Positions 36,113 through 47,180 of a DNA stretch of 64,000 nt are shown one piece after another. Source of the stretch: Gambelia wislizenii (Eukaryota; Chordata; Lepidosauria; Squamata; Crotaphytidae). Made by a program: the position numbers and the translations under genes. The stretch is from contig JAUMIR010000002.1 of assembly GCA_030847615.1 (NCBI GenBank), positions 118,800,309 through 118,864,308 of the forward strand. Reading direction: 5' to 3'. Position 1 is the first letter of the stretch; each line of letters opens with the position of its first letter. The notes beneath the pieces are model-generated. The model was not told the DNA's origin, searched no databases, and worked only from the letters and a program-made list of their open reading frames with translations.

Positions 36113-37922
36113 GTTTTGAACTGTTGAAAATACTAGCCATATATTATGTATTGTTTATTATATGCCAAGGATGTATATGATTGGTTCGGGGGGGGGCAGT
36201 TTCGGCTCTTGAGTCCTCACCATGGGCTCCATGACATTATTTTGGGCTGCTGTGTCACCTGAAAATTGCAACTGGAAGATAGTTCTGGTTGTGAGCTCTG
36301 GGATCAGTGGCAAGTTTGTGGGGCTTTAGGGGAGTTGTAGAGGATACAGAACTAAACCCACTGCTCCTGAAGGCCTCCAGACAGGATGTGTCTGCTTGGA
36401 GGGGATGTGAAAAACACTTGAATAAATTAAAATCAAGGGGCTCAGGAGGTTGGGTTTGGGGAAAAAGCTTGGGGAGCCTTGTGATTCTCACTCCGTTATA
36501 TGCCAGAGCGAATGATGAGTTGGAAGCAAATCTTTAGATATTCGATTGGCAAGTAGTGAGTGCCAATGAATAAATTTTTGGACTCTGCTGCAATTAAAAC
36601 ATATCTATAAATAAATATAGTGTTCTGTGTTATCCATTTGAATAACCTCTATTTGATTTTAATTTTGAATTGGCTTCCATAAAGCCAAGCAACAATCTTA
36701 GCCTACACAGAGAATTAAGTTTTCAAAACTCTCACTGTTGTACAGCCAAAGCTATTTCAGACTCTCCCTTTTGAATTATCCCTTGATTCTCTGTTCTGGG
36801 TAGTAGGAAGAAGCAGTGGTTTTTGCAAAAGAGACACAACCAGCGGTTGTAATGGGATTGAAATGAACAAATGGTTCCTCTTGACTTGCCAACCCAGAGC
36901 TTGTATGCCACATTTCTGGTCCCCCACCTTCATCTGAGGATTTCAGCACTGAAGCAATGGAGGAGCACTATCGCTAGCGGACATGCTAATTAAAACATTT
37001 AATATAACACCCTCCATAGTCACTCGTCACTACACACACAAATTGCATTTTATATGTTTTTTTTAATTTACAGTGCCAGGTTTAATTAAATCTGTAATCT
37101 TTTTCCAGGGAAGGGCGAGGAAGGAGGGTGTGGCCTGGACTCTTTGCTTTTCTTCCCTGGGTGGAGCTGGTTGTTCAAGCTTTCCATGCTAGGCCCTTCG
37201 CTTGTGAGACCTTTTCTGACAAAAGGGGCAGAAGAAGGATGGAAGAAAAAAAAGAAAGACAGTATTCAGGAAGGGGACTGAAAGTAGGAATGGGCAGTGT
37301 GTGCATTTAGATGGGGAAACAGCTTAGACTGGCACAAGGACTTAGACTGGCATTTCAGGCAGAAGAGGTTTACTATCTTGCTCTTCTCATATATTTTCCA
37401 TGAAATGAGAGCTGAGGTAGCAGATAACTGAGAACGGGGGCATCTGTGAGCTTGAGGAACTTGGTTGAAAAAGAAACAAAGCAAATCAAGTGGAGTTTCC
37501 CAAGGGAAAGATTATAATTTTCAGAGTTTTCTTTTGTGGAGAAGGGGGGATCCACACTGTGCAACTGCATGCAAGGTTGTTTCCCCACCCTCTTCCCATC
37601 TACTCCTCCTGAGCTAACCACTGTCAGATGTATTTCACTCTCATAGCAATTTGTACAAGTGCAGTGCTCTGGGGATCAAATACAGTGTCTCCTGAGTAAC
37701 GCTTGTTTCTTTGACAATTAGAACTAGATTTATTCACAGAATTTTACTGTCTTCAAACTAGCAACATTCCTGAGTTATTCAGAAATTCTGGCCATATTTG
37801 ACATAAGGGATTTAAAACAAGCTTCTCCAACATGACACTGTCCAGGTATAATGAGACTTGCACCATCCCCAGCATTGGCTGTGCGGCTGTGCTAGCCTGG
37901 GATGTTTTTGTGGCTGTTATTT

Positions 37923-38290
37923 GCCATAAAGTCAACTTTGACTTATGGCAATCCTATGAAAAAGAGACCTCCAAGAATGCTGATTATCAACAGCCCAATT
38001 AAGGTCTTGTAGACTTGAGGCTATGGTTTCTTTGATTGTGTCTATCTCATTATTGGGGCCATAAATACCCATTACATGCATTATCTTGCTGTGGCTTCCT
38101 TGGTTAACTCAATCCACCTGTAGTGTGGTCTACCTCTTTTCCTACTGCTTCCTAGTTTAGTGAATGAACATCTTTTCCAGTGAGTCACATCCTCATGATA
38201 TGCCCAAAGTATAATAGCCTCAGTTTAGTCATCTCGGCTTCTAGGGAACGTTCAGGCTTTGTTTGCTCTCCGATCCATTCATTCCAAGTC
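37923..38290 (-). mobile_element. RTE-BovB-like LINE 3' end
   Basis: Antisense: CTTTTCCAGTGAGTCACATC, CATGATATGCCCAAAGTATA, GTCATCTCGGCTTCTAGGGA match the same positions as 11440-11735. The CCATAAAGTCAACTTTGACT 3' tail is also present. Both copies are 5'-truncated. Confidence 0.6.
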
Positions 38291-38670
38291 TTAGCCTTCT
38301 TCTGGTTTCTTGACTACAGTCTCCCTTTTGATTACCCTGTGATAAGGCATTCTGAGGCTTGGGATGACAGGCATTGTAGTCCAGCCCAAGAGGCAAGTAC
38401 TGACTTGGGCTAACCTGTCTTAGAAAATTTTATCCAAAACACTGAGCATTACTGGGTTGCCTTAGGGATTTTCCTTAGGCAGAGAGTAGTCAAGGAATGT
38501 TGAAACTTGCTCTTTGTTTTTTGCCCAGCTAAATTTTGAGAGGTTTTGAAAGTGTCTCTCTCTCTATACAGGTTGAGCATCCATAATTCAGAAATCCAAA
38601 CCCCTCCAGAAACTGAAACTTTTTGTCATCTGCCACCTGTTTCACCTTCAAGGTAGTTGCAGCAGCGCTT

Positions 38671-38794
38671 CTGCTCATTCATCTCTCAGATCCTCAGTCT
38701 CTCTCCAGCATCGTGTCTCATTAGTTCACTTCTTACGTTGTGTATGAGATGCAAAGCTGGAAAGAGACTAAGGATCTGAGAGATTAATGAGCAG
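38671..38794. repeat. Inverted repeat with 51-bp arms in the LINE 5' region
   Basis: Arms 38671-38721 and 38744-38794 with a 22-nt loop, roughly 84 percent matched (CTGCTCATT...TCTCTCAGATCCT..GTCTC pairs with the second arm). A third, direct, partial copy follows at 38865-38910 (ATAGATCCTCTGTCTTTCTC). A Tigger-like GGTTGAGCATCC start lies just upstream near 38571. Confidence 0.75.
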
Positions 38795-38932
38795 GAACAC
38801 CACAGTCACCACCTCAAAAGCAGAAGTGAGCAGCTGAAGGCAAAAACATCTTGGTTTCCTGCCATTTCATAGATCCTCTGTCTTTCTCCAGCCCCCTGTT
38901 TCATACACCAGCTGCCAGCTGCCAGTTTCCAG

Positions 38933-39349
38933 GCCAGTTTCCTGCCAGGGAGAAGAAGGAGAGCAGCTTCTGGACAGCCATTCTGACTGGGGAGATTGAA
39001 TATTTTTTTAAACTGTTGGGAAAGGCTGCTTGTTGCTGAGGGGCTGGAGCTTCTCACCTTGCCCTTTTACCCTCAAGAGCCCTCCTGTGAGTCACACCTG
39101 TGAGTCACACCTGTGAGTCACTAGGGGGTGGAGCTGAGAGCCTAGCTCTATATAACTCCTTGCAGAGGCTTTTCAGGCCAGTTTCCTGCCAGAGAGAAGG
39201 AGAGCAGCTTCTGGACAGCAAGTTTCCTGCCAGTTTCCACGCCAGTTTCCTGCCAGGGAGAAGAAGGAGAGCAGCTTCTGGACAGCCATTCTGACTGGGG
39301 AGATTGAATTTTTTTTTTAACTGTTGGGAGAGTCTGCTTGTTGCTGAGG
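38933..39349 (+). repeat. Direct repeats in the LINE 5' UTR, period about 308 bp
   Basis: A 109-bp unit starts at 38933 and again at 39241 (GCCAGTTTCCTGCCAGGGAG, CAGCTTCTGGACAGCCATTC, TGGGGAGATTGAAT, CTGCTTGTTGCTGAGG). A partial third copy starts at 39177. Duplicated promoter units occur in the 5' UTRs of several LINE families. Confidence 0.85.
39085..39160 (+). promoter_or_regulatory. LINE promoter-like block: three AP-1 motifs and a TATA box
   Basis: TGAGTCA occurs at 39088-39094, 39101-39107 and 39114-39120 in an exact 13-bp tandem (GTGAGTCACACCT). TGAGTCA is the canonical AP-1 (Fos/Jun) site. A TATA box, TATATAA, follows at 39149-39155, and the ORF1 ATG lies about 310 bp downstream. Function is inferred from motif layout only. 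Confidence 0.55.
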
Positions 39350-39467
39350 CACAAGCCTAACGGCGCACAAATTTCAGTAACCAAACAAAAATACAGCATA
39401 CCTAAAAGTACAGCTTAGCATTCTCAGCATTAACTAAGAGTTCTTAGATTACCTAAAAGCTCTCACC

Positions 39468-40339
39468 ATGGACACTGAGGGGACTGCGGCAGTCACTTGC
39501 AACACTTGTGCGATGTTTGTCTTCTTGTCAACGACATGGAGAACTTCACATGCACCAAGTGCAAGCTGGTATCCCTCTTGGAGGAGAAAGCCCAGCAGCT
39601 GGAGACACGGGTAGCTACACTTCAACAGATTCGCGAGCAAGAGGTTTTCCTGAACAGAACAGAATGAACAGTCTTGGACGGGGACCGCACAGAGGAAGTG
39701 GCTGTGGAGGAGAGGGTCACTTCACAGACACAGGAAGTAGACAGCTGGAGGAATGTCACACACAGAACAAGAAAATCCAGGGATTCTTCGAGCAGCTTGC
39801 AGCTACATAATCAATTTGAAGCCCTTTCCCTTATCAAGGACAACGAGGAAGAACAGCATGGACAGACTTCAGGGGTAGAGCAGGGGACCTTGAGAGGACC
39901 ACCGCAAGGAACAGCAGCTGCGAAGCCTCGGCGGAGGCATGTGGTGGTGGTGGGGGACTCCTTGCTGAGGGGTACAGAAGCAGTGGTATGTGGGCCTGAC
40001 AAGATGACTCGGGAGGTGTGTTGTCTCCCTGGGGCAAAGATCTGTGATGTGACCGAGAGGCTGACAAGACTTGTCAAGCCTACGGATCATTACCCCTTCC
40101 TTTTGGACCATGTGGGAACCAATGATACTGCAAGGCACAGCTTTCCCAAGATCAGAAGAGATTATGAGGCCCTGGGGAGGAAGCTGAAAGAAATGGATGC
40201 ACAGGTTGTCATCTCGTTTCTTCTGCCAGTTGAAGGACATGGTCCAGGAAGGGAGAGGAAAATAGCCGAGAATCTTCTGATGCTGTCAAACCAAGGCAAA
40301 GAAACAAAGGTGCACACCGGCCTCCAAAGGTGTAAATAA
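39468..40339 (+). pseudogene. LINE ORF1: zinc-finger and SGNH-esterase-type protein (broken)
   Basis: Starts at a strong Kozak ATG (CTCACCATGG). An N-terminal Cys pair (TCNTC) and a second pair (FTCTKC) form a PHD-like finger, and a short heptad-like region (LLEEKAQQLETRVATLQQ) follows. The C-terminal part is an SGNH/esterase-type domain: VVVVGDSLL (block I), LPGAK, PFLLDHVGTND (block III) and VVISFLLPVEG. The family's final Asp-x-x-His block is absent because the frame ends early after GPGRERKIAE. One frameshift lies near 39520-39530 and one in-frame TGA at 39665. PHD plus esterase ORF1 is known from CR1-type LINEs. It is thought to act in the retroelement RNP; the esterase substrate is unknown. 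Confidence 0.75.
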
Positions 40340-40340
40340 A

Positions 40341-41459
40341 CTGACGCTTGCATGCTGGAATATCAGAACCATATGAGACTCTGAAGATAGTGGACGGCCT
40401 GAGCGTCGTTCTGCTCTAATAGCCCATGAACTATCACAACTTAATATTGACATCACTGCTCTTAGTGAAATTTGTCTCCATGAGGAAGGCAGCCTTAAAG
40501 AACACGGCACCGGCTACACACTTAACTGGTCTGGCAAACCCCAAACTGAAAAACATCTTTCAGGAGTAGGCTTCATGAGTAAAAACTCCATTACCTCCAA
40601 ATTCGAAACCTTGCCAACAGGACACTCTGATCGCATTATTTCCTTACGCCTCCCACATATTATTCTCTTTAGTGTATATGCCCCAACTATGCAAGCCGAC
40701 CCTGTAGAGAAAGAAAAATTCTACACAGACCTACGCCACCTCATACAAAAAGTCCCTGTAGAAGATAAAATTATTATCCTTGGTGACTTCAATGCCAGAG
40801 TAGGAAAAAACTCTGAAGCCTGGAAAGGTGTCTTAGGCGAGCGTGGTGTTGGAAATTGCAATGATAACGGACGCCTCTTGCTAGAGTTCTGTGCAGAACA
40901 ACAGCTGACTATTACAAACACTATCTTTCATCAGAAAGACAGCTTGAAGACAACCTGGATGCATCCCCGATCCAAACATTGGCACCTCATTGACTATGTT
41001 CTAGTCTGCCAGAGAAACATTCGCGATGTCCGCCATACTCGAGTGATGCCCAGTGCAGAATGCCAGACAGATCATCGCCTCGTCAGATGTAAACTAAATC
41101 TTCATCTTAAGTTCAAACCTATGGGGGGTGGCATGTTAAAGAAGAGACTACAAGTCAACAATCTTCAACAAGCTACCACGAGAGACAACTTCCAGGCAAA
41201 CCTGCAAACAAAACTTGAAGACCATCCTATAGATCCTTCTCCCACAGTGCTCTGGCAACACATCAAAAAAAGTATCCTCCAGTCTGCAGAAGAATGCTTC
41301 GGGTTCTCCCACAAGAAAAATCAAGACTGGTTTGATGCAAACAACCAAGAGATCCAGGAGCTGTTGACAAAGAAGATAACTGCTCACCAGGCATACCTCG
41401 CCCAGCCAACCTGCCATGTAAGAAAAGCAGCTTTCCATCTCACATGTAGTAAACTTTAA
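40341..41459 (+). pseudogene. LINE ORF2, N-terminal apurinic-type endonuclease (broken)
   Basis: Begins LTLACWNIRT, the usual start of an AP-endonuclease domain, then an in-frame TGA at 40374 (likely CGA decay). RSALIAHELSQLNIDITALS follows. From 40575 it is open: FSVYAPTM, KIIILGDFNARVG (catalytic Asp and Asn), TTWMHPRSKHWHLIDYVLV and CQTDHRLVRCKL (catalytic Asp-His). This enzyme nicks target DNA for target-primed reverse transcription. The frame ends at TAA 41457-41459 (likely CAA decay), and the next segment is shifted. Confidence 0.85.
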
Positions 41460-43527
41460 CAAAAACTCCGAGACATGCAGAACAAGTGGTGGATCAATAT
41501 AGCAGAAAAGACACAATGCTGTGCAGATCTGGGTGATCACAGAGGATTTATGAAGCTCTTAAAGCAGTGTTTGGACCTACCTATCAGTCCAAAGCTCCTT
41601 ATACAGTACAGATGGTCAAACATGAATTACTGATAAAGCCTCCATCCTGAATTGATGGGCTGAACACTTTCAAAGTCTCTTTAGTGCCAACCGAGTAGTC
41701 CAAGGCTCAGCTATCCAACATATGATACAAAAACTGATGAAAAATGAATTGGACATAGCTCCCACTTTGGAAGATACCCTTAAGGCCATACAGCAGCTGA
41801 AAAACGGCAAGGCAGTTGGGATTGATAGAATCCCACCTGAAGTTTGGAAACACGGAGGTCATGTACGCCATGATAAATTCCACAAACTCCTTGTGAATTG
41901 CTGGGAAAAGGGGGAACTGCCATCAGATCTCCGAGATGCAGTCATCATCACCCTGTACAAGAAAAAAGGAGCAAAATCCAATTGCTCAAACTATCGAGGC
42001 ATAACATTGCTTTCTATTGCTGGAAAAATCCTTGCAAGGATACTCCTGAACAGATTAGTTCCTGCTATTGCAGAAGAACTTCTTCCTGAAAGCCAATGTG
42101 GCTTCAGAGCCAATAGGAGTACTACAGATATGGTATTTGCCCTTAGACAACTGCAAGAGAAATGTAGAGAACAGAACAAGGGTCTCTATGTAACATTTGT
42201 TGACCTCACCAAAGCCTTTGACACTGTGAGTAGAGAAGGTCTGTGGCAGATCCTGGAAAAACTAGGATGTCCCCACAAATTCCTTAAAATGATTATTTTG
42301 CTACATGAGGGCCAGCGCGGTCAAGTCAGATATGGCAATGCTGTTTCAGAGCCCTTTCTAATAACTAATGGAGTGAAGCAAGGTTGTGTTCTTGCACCAA
42401 CTTTATTTACAATCTTCTTCAGCATGATGCTCCAAAGGGCTACGGCAGAGCTCGAAGAAGACGACGGCATCTATACACGTTACTGTACTGATGGTAGCTT
42501 GTTTAAATTAAGCCGTCTGAGGGCTTGCACTAAGACTCTAAACTATCTAGTCCGTGAGCTGCTCTTTGCTGATGATGCTGCCCTTGTTGCCCACACAGAA
42601 GCAGCTCTGCAGTGCCTAACATCCTGCTTCGCAACAGCTGCAGAGCTGTTTGGGCTGGAAGTCAACCTGAAGAAAACGGAAGTTCTTTACCAGCCTGCAC
42701 CACAGGACAAACACCACCATCCCCACATTGCCGTCGGCAACTCTGTGCTTAAGTCCGTTCAGCAGTTCACCTACCTGGGAAGCATCATCTCCTCAGATGC
42801 CAAGATTGACAAAGAGATTGATCACAGATTAACAAAGGCACATAGCACATTTGGAAGACTTTACAAAAGAGTCTGGAGTAATAAACACCTGAGGCAAAAC
42901 ACAAAAATCAGTGTATATAGAGCCATTGTACTGTCTATTCTCCTTTATGGGTATGAAACATGGGTCACCTATCGCTACCACTTACGACTCCTCAAGCGCT
43001 TTCATCAGCGCTGTTTATGCACAATCCTAAATATACACTGGACTGACTGTGTGACAAATGTTGCTGTCCTTGAGCAAGCAGGGATCACCAGCATTGAGGC
43101 CATGATATTGAGAATGCAGCTGCGCTGGGCAGGGCACGTTTCTAGGATAGAGGACCATCGCCTCCCAAAAATAGTACTCTACGGTGAACTCGCCAAAGGT
43201 CAGCGTAAGTGGGGCGCTCCAAAAAAGCGATACAAGGACTCCCTGAAACAACACCTCAGGCTCGGCCAAATCGATCACCAACAATGGTCCGCCCTGGCCT
43301 CACATCGGGAGGCATGGAGACACACTATCCACAATGCTGCAGCCTTATTTGAGAACTCACGCCGAACAAGTCTTGAAGAGAAACGACAACACAGAAAAAA
43401 TCACAACCCGGAAACATCACCTAAGAATACCTTCTGCTGTGCTTTCTGCAGCCGGACTTGTTTATCTTGGATTGGCCTTTTTAGTCATCAGCGCGCTTGC
43501 AGAAAGCGCAGGATGAGTTCTTCCTGA
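41460..43527 (+). pseudogene. LINE ORF2, reverse transcriptase and C-terminal zinc finger
   Basis: Frameshifts and a stop lie between 41460 and 41720; from 41722 it is open for 601 codons. RT motifs in order: YKKKGAKSNCSNYRGITLLS, QCGFRANRSTTDMVFALRQL, VTFVDLTKAFDTV (motif A), NGVKQGCVLAPTLF (motif B), LLFADDAAL (motif C with the catalytic Asp pair). Then come thumb-like sequence, AILRMQLRWAGHV-type region (MILRMQLRWAGHVSRIEDHR) and a C-terminal CAFC...H..C zinc finger (43434-43500). No RNase H domain seen. It copies LINE RNA at the nicked target. The length of the intact stretch suggests fairly recent insertion. Confidence 0.92.
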
Positions 43528-43559
43528 ATCTTCGTTTGCGAAGAGAAGCCAGAGAGAGA

Positions 43560-43800
43560 CCCCGCTCTTCAGCCACAAAGGCTCTCAGAGCACCTTCCAA
43601 ATTGTTAAGCAATCGCACTTTACATATCTACACCGCATTAAGCGGTTTCCAATGTGTGTTAGCTAATTCTCCCCACAAACCAGGTACTCATTTTACTGAT
43701 CTATGAAAGGATGGAAGGCTGAGTGAACCTTGGAGCCCTTGGGTCAAACTTGCAACGTTGTCTCTGCAGTACTGGCATTTAACCACTGTGCCACCAGGGC
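43560..43800 (-). mobile_element. tRNA-derived SINE, abutting the LINE tail
   Basis: The reverse strand starts GCCCTGGTGGCACAGTGGTT (A-box region). The B box is decayed. Then GGTTCACTCAGCCTTCCATC and the end AGAGCGGG. Its 3' end touches the LINE AG-tail directly. Same family as 45037-45316. Confidence 0.8.
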
Positions 43801-45036
43801 TTCCTAATTCCCATTGATAAAGCAAATGAAACCTGAAAAGCAAACTCACATCTCCATCCACCTGATGGGAGCCCTGAAGAAGCAACAATGGAGACATACC
43901 TCTCTGGCCAGTGTGCAGCACCTTGTTGGTCCTCTGGTCTGCACCAAGATCCCCAGGGAAAATCCAAAGGGCTTTATATAGGCTAAAGCCCCCTTTGTGC
44001 TATTACACCTGTACTTCCTTGGATATATGCCTCCAAGTTACTCACACCTGATAAATTCTAACAAGATGATTCATGGTAGCTGTCCTAATGACTAACTTTA
44101 TATGTTTACAGTTAATTGCACTAGGATGAATTGCCACAAATAATTGGTACCCCAAACCCCTTGTTTTCCTCAGCCTTATACTACAGCTTTATGTCCCAGC
44201 CTTATACTACAGCTAAATGTAAATAAGAGCCAATGTTACATCAGCTACTGTTAGCTAAAACTAATGCTGTATAGGCTTCTGGCAGCAACATTTATAGCAA
44301 AAGTGGTCAGCATGATGGAACAATTGACTTATGTCATCCTAATCTTCCTTGTACAACATTTCTCCAGTGTATTGCCACTACGCATGAATATCCAGGCTTT
44401 CTTGGTTCTTCTATGGTACCTGGATTATATTAAGTGGTTTTATGAAGGGGGCTGTACACCAAGGGTTAATCTCAATTTCTGGAGTCTTTCTTCCATTTTT
44501 GTGTGTCTCAAAAGATATATGACATACTGTAAAGCCATATTGCTTTGCTATCTCCCATTAAACAAGGACTTAATAAAATTTGCTCCTTCTCATGGAAGCA
44601 GCCATTTTGCTTCATAATTTTCCCTGAGGAAAGCTTACACAGAGTAAGATAAAGGTAAATCAAGAAATCATACTAAGTAGTTGATAACCCTGGTGTGTGT
44701 GTATTTCACTGAGAAGCAGCTTCTGAGATATTGGCACAATAAATTATATGCTCAGAGCTGCCTCTGTCAGCAAAAAGACAATGCTCTCTTCTCAGTGCAA
44801 TGCATTAGTCCTGCAAAAATGATTGAGGACCAGACCCCAAAGGGAAGGGAACTGATTGTACAAGGTAAACTGAGTGTCAGTGTGGGATTCATCTGTAAGT
44901 CAATAAAAATATATGAAAGCTATTAAGGTCAAAAAACCCAGTTTTAAAAACTTGAGTCAATCACATTTCTAAAGCCATAGAAAAAGAATTTAATGTGCAA
45001 TGCTGTCCAGACTGCGTGTGTCCACACGTCTTTATT

Positions 45037-45316
45037 TTATGTATGTATGTATTTATTTATTTATTTATACCCCGCTCTTCAGCCACAAGACTATCAGAGC
45101 GGCTTACAAATTGTTTTAAGCAATAGCTATTTACACATCTACACTGCATTAAACAGTTTCCAATGTGTGTTAGCTAATTGCCCCCCACAGGCTAGGTACT
45201 CAATTTACCGACCTACAAAAGGATGGAAGGCTGAGTGAACCTTGGAGCCAGCTGGAATCGAACTTGTGATGTGGTGGCTTGCAGTACTGGCATTTAACCA
45301 CTGCGCCACCAGGGCT
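45037..45316 (-). mobile_element. tRNA-derived SINE, full length
   Basis: Reverse strand: A box in GCCCTGGTGGCGCAGTGGTT, B box GTTCGATTCC (45254-45263 complement), body CTCAGCCTTCCATCCTTTTG, 3' end AAGCCGCTCTGATAGTC...AGAGCGGGGTATAAATAAAT with a TAAA-repeat tail. 43801-45036 and 45317-46267 hold no recognised gene. Confidence 0.88.
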
Positions 45317-46267
45317 GTCAATTTGGACTGTCAATTTGGAGCCCCTGGGTATGTAGGCTACCTCATTCTTTTGGAGGAAGTGCCTGGGGCAATTGCTGCT
45401 CACTCCAAAGTGCTTCTGCATCTGCTGCCCTTGCTACCAACACTCCACTAAGAGACATTTGTAGAGCTCCCCCATGGTCATCTTGTCTGTCATTATAGGC
45501 TAGATACGTATACATCTGCCGAGGCTTCCTTTGGCAGTTATGTCCTCCATCGGGTGGTCAGGTCTGAAACTTAGCAACGGTCAGCAACATTTTCCCACCT
45601 GGCTGCTAGGGAGCTCTGGTATGTCCCTCAACAGGATGTTTACCCTCCACTGCTGGAAAAAGGAACATTGGCTTTACCTGTGATATGTTCATTTTCAGCA
45701 GTGGACAGCAACCCCACCCTGTACTGTTTCTTCAGTGCTGACAAAGAGGAATCCTTTTTCTCTATATATACTTTCTCCTGTTTGAATGTTCATCTCTTTT
45801 TTTCCTGTTAAACCTCAGCTACTTCAGAAGACTGGCTCCCTCATGGATGGCTCCATAAGTATTTTTGTCCTGCAAACTTTGATCTGCCTACTAGAGGAGG
45901 AACTCAAGCAACCCAGCCAGTGTAGCCCCTGTAAATGCATAGCAGGTCATAATGCAGGCTTTTATCCAGCAGGCCAGAGTAGAGGAAGAGATCCTTCATC
46001 CCTTCCTTGCTGGCTGGAAGTAAACAAAGAGGTGATCATAAACACTAAAATTCTGAGTCCTCTTTAAGTAGGGTTCTCCTCTTTTTGAAGGCTCTCCTCT
46101 TATGGAGAAAGTGTTCCCCTCAAATGAAATGATTAAAGAAGCTCTTTGCAGGAGGGGTGGGCTTTTACGTGTCTCTCAGAACCCACCCAAGTGCAGTGAA
46201 ATATTACTAGGTCAGGAGTGTGCTGTATTTTGTAGCTTGAAACTTGGAGTTTTGTGTAAAACATGTT

Positions 46268-47180
46268 TGTTATTTATATTTATTTCTCTATTTATTCCAT
46301 TTGTATGCTGCCTTTTTCCCAGTGTGGGACCTAAGGAGTCTCACCAACTAAGCACAAGAGCAGCTAAAACCTGACAGTGGAAGCTAAAACATAATTTTTA
46401 AAGTTCACCAAATTAAAATGATAGGCTTTACCAGCATAACAATCAAGAACACAAAAAAGAATAAGAATAGAGCACTCATACACAACACATGCACACACCC
46501 TGGAAGCAATTAGGCATTAAAAGGAATTAATAATTAAAAGCTTGCTTGAACAAAAGGGTCTTTCTTTGCTGGTGAAAGGAGAACAGGGAGGGGGATAGCC
46601 TAGCCTCCCATGGAAAAGAATTCCACAGAGTTCTGAGAAAACTGTCTTCTCACTGAAGAAGGCTGTCTCCCATTTTCTTACTGGATGGGTCTGTGATGGT
46701 GACAGGACTGAGAGGAAGCCGTCCCCTGAAGATCTTAAGATTCTGGCAGGGACATACAGTCTTTCAGGTGGTCTGGAATTATCTCTATAGGGCTTTATAG
46801 GTCATGACTAGCACTTTGAATTGTGGCCAGAAACAAACTGGTAGCCAATGAAGCTGTTTCAACAAGGGAGTTATATGCTTCCGGTGACTGGCCCCAGTCA
46901 ACATTCTGGCAGCAGCATTTTGGACCCACTGAAGTTTCTGAACAGTTTCCAAAGGCAGCCCCACATACAGTGTGTTACTGTAATCCAAATGGGATGTAAT
47001 CAAGGCTAGTGTGACCATAGCCAGATCTGATTTCTCAAGGAACAGATGCAACTGGCACACTTGTTTTAACTGTGCAAACATGATCCTGGCCACTACAGGA
47101 ACCTAGGCATCCAGACTCCAGGTTGAGACTAGGAGAACACCCAAGCTGTGAGGCTGAGATTTGTGGGGAGTGTAACCCCA
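46268..47180 (-). mobile_element. L2-like LINE 3' part
   Basis: The minus strand at 46785-47093 reads DLAMVTLALITSHLDYSNTL, YVGLPLETVQKLQWVQNAAA, LLKQLHWLPVCFWPQFKVLV: the L2-clade ORF2 C-terminal region. The 3' end at the left has a TATTTATTT tail and GCTGCCTTTTTCCCAGTGTG. 47181-48410 shows one weak MITE near 47630-47730. Confidence 0.75.

Larger units (their letters stand above)
38933..43559 (+). mobile_element. Near-complete ingi/Vingi-like LINE with SGNH-type ORF1
   Basis: About 4.6 kb, sense to CACNA2D2. Order: repeated 5' unit with promoter motifs (38933-39467), ORF1 (39468-40339), ORF2 (40341-43527), short 3' UTR ending GCCAGAGAGAGA near 43559. The 5' boundary is uncertain. No poly(A); the tail is AG-repeat, as in the two other copies (17.4 and 21.0 kb). 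In-frame stops and frameshifts make it inactive. ORF2 resembles ingi/Vingi/Daphne-group proteins; the exact clade needs a search. Confidence 0.8.

Noticed and set aside
41722..43527. Host gene encoding a 601-residue reverse-transcriptase-like protein
   Set aside because: It is LINE ORF2 with an upstream endonuclease part broken by stops, and two more copies of the family exist in the window. No sign of domestication.
38933..43559. Endogenous retrovirus
   Set aside because: No long terminal repeats, primer-binding site, protease or integrase. The endonuclease is AP-type and the layout is that of a non-LTR element.
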